NCBI GenBank assembly: GCA_026992595.1
Contig: JALWZW010000046.1
Location: 1 to 5,127 of the forward strand
Reading direction: 5' to 3'
DNA from: Microcaldota archaeon
GTDB lineage: Archaea; Micrarchaeota; Micrarchaeia; Anstonellales; Bilamarchaeaceae
Length of the DNA: 5,127 bases
Each line of letters starts with the position of its first letter. Within the stretch, counting starts at the first letter, position 1. The notes below the pieces were generated by a model. That model was not told the DNA's origin. It was given only the letters and a program-made list of their open reading frames with translations, and ran no database searches. The translations under genes were made by a program, and so were the position numbers. This document shows positions 1-5,127 of the stretch, one piece after another.

Positions 1-149
1 CTGTAAAATTCTGTAAATGTGCGCTCTGAAACTTCCACTTTTTTAACCCATAAATTAATAGAGAAGAGAATATAGCCCAAAATGAGGAGAATGGTAACGG
101 TAAAGAGAAAACCTTTCAAACCGCTCTGCTCTTTTTTGCGCGCCTTCAT
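1..149 (-). CDS. Membrane-anchored, pilin-like small protein (5' part, runs off left edge)
   Basis: Reading leftwards from an ATG at 149-147, the frame stays open for 49 codons to the window edge, so this is the N-terminal part of a longer protein. The product starts with a basic, polar head (MKARKKEQSGLKG). A hydrophobic segment follows at about residues 14-34 (FLFTVTILLILGYILFSINLW), then a charged, soluble-looking stretch (KKVEVSERTFTEFY). This predicts a single N-terminal membrane anchor with the rest outside, in the manner of archaeal pilin-like surface proteins; no prepilin peptidase site is evident. The start is supported by an ATGA overlap with the stop of the preceding gene and by a GGTG motif (158-155) five bases before the ATG, a good archaeal ribosome binding site. 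Translational coupling with the 220-residue gene is therefore likely. The function is unknown, and the family assignment rests on N-terminal style only. Confidence 0.72.
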   Translation of the reverse strand, partial: MKARKKEQSGLKGFLFTVTILLILGYILFSINLWVKKVEVSERTFTEFY

Positions 150-808
150 ATAAACACCGTTAACCTCACCACTTTTATTTCAGATTCAGGTAAGGGAAGA
201 ACATCGCTTAAATCCTCTGGAGGGACATTTAAAGCAGGGATGCGCTCCCCGCCCTCGCCAGCAACGCTCACGCAGGTGATAAGCAAGCCGCTTCCGCCCC
301 TTACAGCAGAAACACCGCCGGAAGCGCCGGGGCAGGAAAGGTATTGGTAGGGAGAATAAACTTCAGGAGGCACTTCTGAAACAAAAGCGATATAAAGCAT
401 TTCAGTGCTTACTGAGAGGCGCTTTTTAGAGCGGCTATGGAGCGTGGAAGGGTCATCTTCTGTGCTATAAACCCTCTCCCACTCCCCGCCTAAATCCTTT
501 ACCTCAAAAGTGTAGCCAAATTGGGGAGGAATCACTTCATCCAATGCGCTTTTAACAATGGTGTCGCGCTCCCCTTCAGAGCGAATAACCGCCTCTAAAA
601 GCGTTTGATTCCCTCTGCACACAAAGCTGTTAACTTCACACTGCGCGTTGGAAAACACCAACAAACCATCCATGGAAAGGAAATGCGCTTGAGTAAGGAG
701 AAAGTAGTAAGCAGAGGGAACAGAAGAGAAAAAGATAAGGGAATAGATAGCCATAAGCGCTATGGTGAACGCAATAAAGGCGTCTAATGAGAACACAAAC
801 GCACGCAT
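146..808 (-). CDS. Single-pass membrane-anchored surface protein, pilin-like N-terminus (220 aa)
   Basis: The protein opens with MRAFVFSLDAFIAF and a hydrophobic helix covering about residues 4-30. The remaining roughly 185 residues are polar and contain no second membrane segment. This anchor-plus-ectodomain layout, with an Asp inside the first hydrophobic turns (D9), recalls the small surface or pseudopilin-like proteins encoded in pairs in many archaea, which is a resemblance and not a proven homology. Four cysteines lie in the soluble part: C57 and C64 close together, then C159 and C179. They could form two disulfides if the domain is extracellular. A Gly/Ser-rich stretch lies between C159 and C179 (PGASGGVSAVRGGSG). 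The start at 808 is chosen because the hydrophobic segment begins at residue 4 and the divergent gene starts only 33 bp away. There is no clear Shine-Dalgarno motif, so a leaderless or weakly led message is likely. It overlaps the next minus-strand gene by ATGA and probably forms an operon with it. No enzymatic motif is visible. Confidence 0.82.
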   Translation of the reverse strand: MRAFVFSLDAFIAFTIALMAIYSLIFFSSVPSAYYFLLTQAHFLSMDGLLVFSNAQCEVNSFVCRGNQTLLEAVIRSEGERDTIVKSALDEVIPPQFGYTFEVKDLGGEWERVYSTEDDPSTLHSRSKKRLSVSTEMLYIAFVSEVPPEVYSPYQYLSCPGASGGVSAVRGGSGLLITCVSVAGEGGERIPALNVPPEDLSDVLPLPESEIKVVRLTVFI

Positions 809-841
809 TAAAAAAATAATTAGAAAGAAAAGGATTAAAAA
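809..841. promoter_or_regulatory. Divergent promoter spacer (A/T-rich, 33 bp)
   Basis: This is the only DNA between two divergently transcribed genes, so both promoters must lie in or around it. It is almost entirely A/T. For the plus-strand SemiSWEET gene, AAATAATTA (814-822) is centred about 24 bases before the start. For the minus-strand surface protein gene, TTTTTAAT (read from 841 to 834) is centred about 29 bases before the start. Both fit the spacing of an archaeal TATA box to a start codon on a leaderless or very short-leader message. The match to consensus is weak because the whole spacer is A/T-rich, so the exact boxes are inference. AGGA (831-834), seven bases before the ATG at 842, may act as a ribosome binding site for the plus-strand gene. 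Confidence 0.5.
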
Positions 842-1096
842 ATGAGGGTTAGGATGGAGGAGTTTATAGGTATAGTGGGGATGTTGCTTATTTTAGCAGG
901 GTGGGTACCTCAAACATGGGCATCGATAAAAAGAGGGAAAGGAGTAGATGTAAGGTTTGCGGTGTTGTATGCCTTAGGCTCCCTCTTCCTCTCCTACCAC
1001 GCGCTTATCATAGGGGACAGCGTCTTTTTAATACTTAACAGCACAGCATTTATAATCGCTATCATAAATATTTATCTCGCGCATAAAAGGGGTTGA
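842..1096 (+). CDS. SemiSWEET / PQ-loop family small transporter (84 aa)
   Basis: This short hydrophobic protein has three predicted membrane helices, at about residues 8-26, 39-57 and 61-79. That is the single three-helix bundle of SemiSWEET proteins, which dimerise to form a sugar pathway across the membrane. The PQ motif (P23-Q24 in GWVPQTW) sits at the end of helix 1. It is followed by a basic loop (KRGKG) and then VD, as expected for the family. Helix 3 carries the conserved Asn (N66 in LILNST) of the substrate pocket. The usual aromatic WLxYG stretch of helix 2 reads FLSYH here (residues 49-53), so the pocket Trp appears replaced by Phe, and the substrate cannot be assumed to be a common sugar. 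The length is normal for the family. The start at 842 is supported by AGGA seven bases upstream; Met5 (854) is an alternative. The malic enzyme gene begins one base after its stop, so the two are co-transcribed. A LAB_N-like member of the wider PQ-loop superfamily is a less likely alternative. Confidence 0.8.
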   Translation: MRVRMEEFIGIVGMLLILAGWVPQTWASIKRGKGVDVRFAVLYALGSLFLSYHALIIGDSVFLILNSTAFIIAIINIYLAHKRG

Positions 1097-1097
1097 G

Positions 1098-2168
1098 ATG
1101 GACGAAGTAGAATTTCATAAAAAATTAAAGGGCAAAATAAAAATCACTTCAAAGGCAGACCTTTATTCCTCATACCCTATAGTTTATACGCCGGGCGTTG
1201 CAAAAGTGAGTGAATATGTGGCACAAGGGGGAAGCGCTGAAGAGGTGAGCATAAAAGGGAATAGCGTGGCCATTGTGAGCAACGGAACGCGCGTGTTGGG
1301 GTTAGGGAATGTGGGGCCAGAGGCAGCGCTACCTGTTATGGAAGGAAAAGCGATGCTTTTAAATGTGTTGGCAGGAATAGACGCATTCCCTCTTTGCATT
1401 AAGGCGCGTAGTAAAGAAGAGATTGTAAAAGTGGTGGAAGCGCTGGAGCCGACCTTTGGAGGGATTATATTAGAAGATATAGAGACGCCGCTGGTGTTTG
1501 AAGTGGAAAAAGCGCTTAATTTAAACATTCCTGTTTTTCATGATGACCAGCATGGCACCGCCATTGTCACATTGGCCGCGCTAATAAACGCGCTTAAAAA
1601 AGTGGAAGTAAAGGAAGGGCGCATTGCAGTGGTGGGCGCGGGAAGCGCGGGCTACGGCATAGCAAAACTGCTAAACACCTATAACAAAAACTTTAGCATA
1701 GTTGTTTTTGATTCAAAAGGCGCGTTAAGCAAGGAGAGAGAAGCATTGCCGCCCTATAAAGAAGAATTGGCAGAGTTAAATGAAGAGAACTATAAAGGCC
1801 CTATAAAAGGATTTGATATAATAATATCTGCTTCCAGACCTGGCGCGTTAAGTAAAGAGAACATTAAAGGCGCAAAGGTGCTGTTTGCCCTTTCCAACCC
1901 TGTTCCTGAAATAAGCAGAGAGGAAGCGGAGGAAGCGGGCGTGGTGGTGTATGGGAATGGAAAGGCAGGCAAAAATCAAATAAACAATGCGCTCTGCTTC
2001 CCTGGCTTCATGCGTGCCATGTTAGATTTGAGAATAAAGAAACCGCTCCCTCAGCACATGATAGCAGCAGCAGAGGCAATAGCGCATTGCGCAGAGGACC
2101 TGATGCCCCCTATAGAAGATAGAAGAGTGGTAGGGGAGATAGTTAGGAGAGTAAGGGAGAAAGCTTAA
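1098..2168 (+). CDS. Malic enzyme (malate dehydrogenase, oxaloacetate-decarboxylating)
   Basis: This enzyme oxidatively decarboxylates malate to pyruvate and CO2, reducing NAD+ or NADP+ in the cytoplasm with a divalent metal. The N-terminal catalytic domain shows YTPGVA with the catalytic Tyr30, VSNGTRVLGLGN (60-71), PVMEGKA with catalytic Lys84, GGIILEDI with metal ligands E126 and D127, and FHDDQHGTA with D150. The C-terminal NAD(P)-binding domain begins with the Rossmann motif GAGSAG (180-185). It continues with D205 at the end of strand 2 (VVFDSKGAL), SNPVPE (266-271) and QINNALCFPG (294-303). All key residues are present, so it should be active. At 356 residues it is a compact member of the short bacterial/archaeal form, without a C-terminal phosphotransacetylase domain. 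D205 alone does not settle NAD versus NADP preference. The start at 1098 lies one base after the transporter stop, with a purine-rich GGGGTTGAG overlapping that gene's end as a possible weak ribosome binding site. Codons are rich in GCGC-containing pairs, like the left-hand genes and unlike the next gene. Confidence 0.96.
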   Translation: MDEVEFHKKLKGKIKITSKADLYSSYPIVYTPGVAKVSEYVAQGGSAEEVSIKGNSVAIVSNGTRVLGLGNVGPEAALPVMEGKAMLLNVLAGIDAFPLCIKARSKEEIVKVVEALEPTFGGIILEDIETPLVFEVEKALNLNIPVFHDDQHGTAIVTLAALINALKKVEVKEGRIAVVGAGSAGYGIAKLLNTYNKNFSIVVFDSKGALSKEREALPPYKEELAELNEENYKGPIKGFDIIISASRPGALSKENIKGAKVLFALSNPVPEISREEAEEAGVVVYGNGKAGKNQINNALCFPGFMRAMLDLRIKKPLPQHMIAAAEAIAHCAEDLMPPIEDRRVVGEIVRRVREKA

Positions 2169-2193
2169 AACCATTAACTTCCACTATTCTTTT
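2164..2193 (+). promoter_or_regulatory. TATA-like box and leaderless start of the 877-aa gene
   Basis: The 25 bases between the malic enzyme stop and the next ATG (2194) are pyrimidine-rich and hold no Shine-Dalgarno motif. CTTAAAA (2164-2170), preceded by the purine run GAGAAAG that could serve as a BRE, is centred about 27 bases before the ATG. That is the spacing of an archaeal TATA box when transcription starts at the start codon. The box overlaps the malic enzyme stop codon. The sequence thus favours an independent leaderless message for the 877-residue gene, although read-through from the operon is possible. A transcript 5'-end map would settle it. Confidence 0.42.
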
Positions 2194-4827
2194 ATGGCAG
2201 GGAGGATGGTCACTTCAGAGGAGAGGAGAAGAGAAAGAAGGTGGAAAAGAATAAGAGAAGGAGTTGGTAGATTTTTTAGGAGAGTTGCGATGGGGGCGGC
2301 GCTTGCGGTTGCAGGCCCCATGGCTTCTTATACTCAACCCCCTCGTTCTGCCCAACCTTCCCAGCATGCTGTTCAAACCCAAGAGAGCAGAGGGCAAAAC
2401 AGAAGCGGGCAAGGGGCAGATGGAGAGTACAGCGTAAGGATTTACACTCCAGAGGAGAATGTAAGGCGGTTAATGGAGAGAGGGCTTATAAGAGAGGCAA
2501 GACAGGATAGAGTGCTGTTTGCCAGGTTGTATGGGATAGGCGGGGAGGAGTTAGTAAGGCAGTTAAGCAGAGACATGTTTCTAAGAGGGGTGGCTGCTTA
2601 CGGGAGGTTTAGAGGACCTGTCGTTATGGGAGAGGAGGATTTGAAAGCAATGTTGAAGAGGGCAGTTTATGCTATCTGGTGGAGGGCAGTTCCGCTATCT
2701 GCCTCTCAACGCAGAGGAACTATTCAAGAGGCCCCCTTTTACACAGACTCAAGAATTATCCATCTTGCTAGAGCCAGTTGTGGGAACACGCTAATAGTTA
2801 ATTGCATTCACGCCACAAACCATTATCCTTACTTTGAAGAAGTGTTAAACTATCAAAATGCATGCTTAACATCCCTCATACCCCCTTTTCAGTGTAATGA
2901 GGCCACCCTAACTTTAGAATTTTGGGAAAAAAGAGATACATCCACTATATTCGCATGGCGAGAAGATAAAAAGGAGGAAAATGCGCAAATAATTGCCAAG
3001 TGGCTCAAAAAAGAATTGGTGGAAAAGATTGCAGAAGGCAGATTAGAAGAGAGTAGAGTAGATATAAGAGGATTAATTACAGATATAGAAAATAATGATA
3101 TAATATGGGGTGGAAATTGGACATATTATCCTAATAAAAAAACATTTCTGCCTCATTTAGAAGTTAGGATTGGAAGAAGAAAGGAAGGAGTATTTATTGA
3201 AAGAAGAGTGTGGAAAGAAGGGATGATATTAGCAAACGCTAGAAATAGATACTATTTTACAGGGCTAGAGTTAACAAGTAGAGGGGTTGTTTTAAGGGCT
3301 TATGTAGGAAGGTACGCGCCCCAACAAGAAGTAGAAGAGGAAACAAGGCGCAACTATAATTTTAATATGATTAGAGAGGTGATATTGAGCAACGAGTTCT
3401 CAATGGGTCTTTTCTCACGAATGAGTCCATCACTAATAAGACTACCTTCTCATCAGCAAATTATATTTACCCAGACCGATTTTTCAGAGATTTTAAGGGA
3501 AAATCCTTTGGGATTGCTTGGAGAAGCCAATGAAAGTTTAGGAGATTTGTTGAAAAGATTAGTAGAAAGCGGCAAAATAAATATAATAGAAAGAGAGGGG
3601 AGGAGGATAAGACTGTATGAGCAATCGACCGAAGAACATTATAGTAGAATAAGACAAATGATAAGAATAAATGAAGATCAAGGAAGAACAGGAAGAGAGA
3701 TATTGGAAAATTTATTAGATTACGGAAACTACAACATAATAAGAATAGGAAAATGGAGAGGAAATGAATTTATAGTGTATGCACGACCCCGCCAAATAAA
3801 TGGCTTGTTCCCCACATACGACCTAGTACCAGAGTTCCACAGAGTAGAAGTTAGGACAGGGCCGTTGAGAAGAAAAAGTAGAAGATTAATAGAGAAAAGA
3901 GAGATAGGAAATGTTGTGTTTATTGATAGGATGTTTAGCCCCCCTGAAATTGCTAATAAAATGCCGCGCCCGAGCCGTTTCATGTCAGAGGCCGGAGAGG
4001 TTTACATCGCGTTTGATGGAGGGGGTTGCTGGAGTAGAGGAGAAACAGGGATAAATCTTTTGGAAATCCCTCGCATATCTCTTGTCGGCGTCAGCCGCCG
4101 TTTTGTTGGAGAAAGAATAAGACGAAACAGAATGAGGATAGTACAAGTAACCTACACTATAAAGATCCTAAGAAGGTATAGCGACGAAAATATATTTTAC
4201 CGAGATAATCCTATAAGAAGAATAATCATAAACGGCCAACCTCTATCAAAAAAAGAAAGATACGATGGAGGCCTCGCAGCAGTGACTATTTATCAAAACC
4301 AATTTATGACTATAAATGGAGCATGGTTTCATCAAATAGAGGAAGAAAGCGTTAAGGAAGCGATAGAATTTGCAAGAAGGAGATATGGGGAGTTAGATTG
4401 GAATAGGGCTGAAGTCATTGGTTGGACTCCGAGAGTCATCACATTTGAAGAAGCCCCATTGGGAATAGTAAATGTTAGTAATAAAGCACTGGTGTTTGTA
4501 CTACTTCCTAAAAAGAACGGTCAGCTAGTGAGAGAGAGATTTGAAGACGGAGAAAGAGTGTTTGGGATAATGATAGAAGTTCCTCTGCGCGTCTACATAG
4601 GAGGTAGGTGGTATATATGGAGGAGAACCATAAGAGCAAGACCTGCCTATGTAAAAATAGATGGTGAGGTAGATTTCCGCACATTAACTTCCCAATGTTT
4701 TGATTTTGGAAGGGGAATAACTAGTGAATACAATATTCATGTAAGAAATAATCAAATTGAAAGAATAATGCAGTTAAGAAGACAAATGATGGACCAACTT
4801 AGACAAAGAAGATTAGCAAGAAGATAA
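2194..4827 (+). CDS. Arginine-rich, probably exported protein of unknown function (877 aa)
   Basis: I recognise no family. The N-terminus is strongly basic (residues 11-30 include RRRERR and FFRR), followed by a short hydrophobic run (V31-A44, VAMGAALAVAGPMA). A low-complexity Pro/Gln/Ser/Gly linker then spans about residues 47-77. This suggests export or membrane tethering by a signal-like segment, but the hydrophobic run is short. The rest is soluble, without further membrane segments. Residues 196-234 hold C196, C204, C224 and C234 plus H206 and H210, a possible metal site or disulfide patch; two other cysteines lie in GGGCWSRG and SQCFDFG. Residues 450-476 and 501-531 resemble each other (LLKRLVESGKINII and ILENLLDYGNYNII, each followed by a Gly/Arg turn and a beta strand), suggesting a duplicated winged-helix-like unit. 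By hand count there are about 118 Arg and 28 Lys, and the C-terminus is an Arg-rich helix (LRRQMMDQLRQRRLARR). Most Arg codons are AGA/AGG. Met5 (2206) is an alternative start. Base composition is patchy and differs from the neighbours. An exported or envelope protein and a nucleic-acid-binding protein are both possible. Confidence 0.85.
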   Translation: MAGRMVTSEERRRERRWKRIREGVGRFFRRVAMGAALAVAGPMASYTQPPRSAQPSQHAVQTQESRGQNRSGQGADGEYSVRIYTPEENVRRLMERGLIREARQDRVLFARLYGIGGEELVRQLSRDMFLRGVAAYGRFRGPVVMGEEDLKAMLKRAVYAIWWRAVPLSASQRRGTIQEAPFYTDSRIIHLARASCGNTLIVNCIHATNHYPYFEEVLNYQNACLTSLIPPFQCNEATLTLEFWEKRDTSTIFAWREDKKEENAQIIAKWLKKELVEKIAEGRLEESRVDIRGLITDIENNDIIWGGNWTYYPNKKTFLPHLEVRIGRRKEGVFIERRVWKEGMILANARNRYYFTGLELTSRGVVLRAYVGRYAPQQEVEEETRRNYNFNMIREVILSNEFSMGLFSRMSPSLIRLPSHQQIIFTQTDFSEILRENPLGLLGEANESLGDLLKRLVESGKINIIEREGRRIRLYEQSTEEHYSRIRQMIRINEDQGRTGREILENLLDYGNYNIIRIGKWRGNEFIVYARPRQINGLFPTYDLVPEFHRVEVRTGPLRRKSRRLIEKREIGNVVFIDRMFSPPEIANKMPRPSRFMSEAGEVYIAFDGGGCWSRGETGINLLEIPRISLVGVSRRFVGERIRRNRMRIVQVTYTIKILRRYSDENIFYRDNPIRRIIINGQPLSKKERYDGGLAAVTIYQNQFMTINGAWFHQIEEESVKEAIEFARRRYGELDWNRAEVIGWTPRVITFEEAPLGIVNVSNKALVFVLLPKKNGQLVRERFEDGERVFGIMIEVPLRVYIGGRWYIWRRTIRARPAYVKIDGEVDFRTLTSQCFDFGRGITSEYNIHVRNNQIERIMQLRRQMMDQLRQRRLARR
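3541..3786 (+). repeat. Possible diverged internal duplication within the 877-aa protein
   Basis: Two segments about 51 residues apart share a pattern: a helix with leucines, a Gly turn, the strand core (I/Y)NII, a Gly/Arg hairpin and a second strand ending near Tyr. The first is residues 450-476 (GDLLKRLVESGKINIIEREG, then RRIRLYE). The second is residues 501-531 (REILENLLDYGNYNIIRIGK, then WRGNEFIVYAR). The order helix, turn, strand, hairpin, strand resembles the recognition half of a winged-helix domain. The similarity is seen by eye and is modest, so the structural reading is inference. Confidence 0.35.
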
Positions 4828-4834
4828 GAAAGAA

Positions 4835-5127
4835 TTAGAGATGTTGCCTATACCATTCAGAAAGGGAGAACTGTCTTCCTATCTTGATAGGTGGAGACTC
4901 TTCGCGTGGAGAGCCGTCATTACCACTTAAAGATGCAACAGGGTTGGACCAGAAATCAAGAGAGTAAGGAGAACCTTGAGTAAGAACAGTGAAAGAATGA
5001 GAAGTAGAAGAGGCAAGAGCAGATTGTCTTTCTAAAAGAGATAAACGATTGACTCTATTTAGCACCTCTAAACTGGCCTTTTCTAAATCTCTTGCAACCT
5101 CCCGATCAAGCACAGCCGCACCTCTCT
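4835..5127 (-). CDS. Hypothetical protein, C-terminal part (gene enters from right edge)
   Basis: Reading leftwards from the right edge, the frame is open for about 97 codons to a TAA at 4837-4835. A GTG at 5113 could serve as a start, but the frame stays open beyond it (RGAAVLDREV), so the gene most likely begins outside the window. The visible part starts with an amphipathic, possibly coiled-coil helix (VARDLEKASLEVLNRVNRL). A Ser/Thr-rich stretch follows, then a Pro/Gly-rich tail ending in LSEWYRQHL. No family is recognised. It converges on the 877-residue gene with 7 bases between stop codons, and no T-run terminator is visible between them. One caution is that the top strand remains purine-rich here, as within the plus-strand gene to its left, so the minus-strand product is rich in TCT and CTT codons. 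The plus-strand frames are all broken by stops, which favours the minus-strand reading. Confidence 0.52.
   Translation of the reverse strand, partial: RGAAVLDREVARDLEKASLEVLNRVNRLSLLERQSALASSTSHSFTVLTQGSPYSLDFWSNPVASLSGNDGSPREESPPIKIGRQFSLSEWYRQHL
4873..4898. other. Small hairpin with CTTG loop near the convergent gene ends
   Basis: CCTAT (4878-4882) pairs perfectly with ATAGG (4887-4891) around a CTTG loop. An outer GTCT (4873-4876) can pair with AGAC (4895-4898) across a small internal bulge. On the plus-strand message it would sit about 46-71 bases after the stop of the 877-residue gene; on the minus strand it lies inside the final codons of the convergent gene. It could stabilise or end the plus-strand transcript, but a stem this short may occur by chance. 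Confidence 0.25.

Noticed and set aside
605..787. 60-codon plus-strand reading frame inside the minus-strand surface protein gene
   Set aside because: It lies wholly opposite a well-supported gene, its product is low-complexity Lys/Arg-rich, and it has no independent support.
1718..1859. Repeated GGCGCGTTAAG in the malic enzyme gene
   Set aside because: Both copies encode GALSK at different family positions; they look like coincidental codon choice and not a mobile or regulatory repeat.
1184..1972. Minus-strand reading frames inside the malic enzyme gene
   Set aside because: The malic enzyme is unambiguous on the other strand and these frames have no recognisable product.
2272..2331. Twin-arginine (Tat) export signal at FFRRVAMGAALAVAG
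   Set aside because: The Arg pair is present but the hydrophobic residues expected right after it (the F-L-K part of the motif) are missing, so Tat export cannot be claimed.
2215..3983. Minus-strand reading frames (65 and 84 codons) inside the 877-residue gene
   Set aside because: They are mirror images of Arg/Lys-rich codons, giving Ser/Leu-rich products without motifs, and lie within one uninterrupted long frame.
4828..4887. Stop read-through extension of the 877-residue gene (19 further sense codons)
   Set aside because: No read-through or recoding signal is visible and the extension is short; the protein already ends in a plausible Arg-rich helix.
4841..4930. 29-codon plus-strand frame after the 877-residue gene
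   Set aside because: It is short, lacks a convincing ribosome binding site, and overlaps a longer open minus-strand frame.

Overview
The window looks like a piece of a compact archaeal genome, most likely a DPANN-type archaeon. This is inferred from gene style and is not proven. The support is: very short or overlapping gene junctions, A/T-rich promoter-like patches about 25-30 nt before starts that mostly lack Shine-Dalgarno motifs (leaderless style), and two adjacent small membrane-anchored proteins with a short basic or polar N-terminus followed at once by a hydrophobic helix (AFVFSLDAFIAF and KGFLFTVTILLIL). That N-terminal style recalls archaeal pilin-like or cell-surface proteins.

Layout from left to right. 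(1) Bases 1-808 on the minus strand hold a two-gene unit. A 220-residue single-pass surface protein (808 to 146) overlaps by an ATGA junction with a second membrane-anchored protein, which starts at 149 and runs off the left edge (49 codons visible). (2) A 33-bp A/T-rich spacer (809-841) must carry divergent promoters for this unit and for the plus-strand genes. (3) Bases 842-2168 on the plus strand hold an 84-residue SemiSWEET/PQ-loop transporter and, 1 nt later, a complete 356-residue malic enzyme; the two are almost certainly one operon. (4) Bases 2194-4827 hold an 877-residue protein that I cannot assign to any family. It is extremely arginine-rich, has a signal-like N-terminus and a Pro/Gln/Ser-rich linker, a four-cysteine patch, and a possible internal duplication. 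Its base composition and codon use differ sharply from its neighbours. A TATA-like box overlapping the malic enzyme stop suggests it has its own leaderless promoter. (5) Bases 4835-5127 on the minus strand hold the 3' end of a probable gene that enters from the right edge and converges on the 877-residue gene with 7 nt between stop codons.

Only the malic enzyme has a securely known biochemical role (malate to pyruvate, CO2 and NAD(P)H). The small transporter beside it suggests uptake or exchange of a sugar or other small carbon compound tied to central carbon metabolism. The left-hand pair probably works together at the cell surface. The 877-residue gene is the least explained part of the window and the best candidate for something undescribed. 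I see no tRNA, rRNA, CRISPR array, insertion sequence or attachment site.
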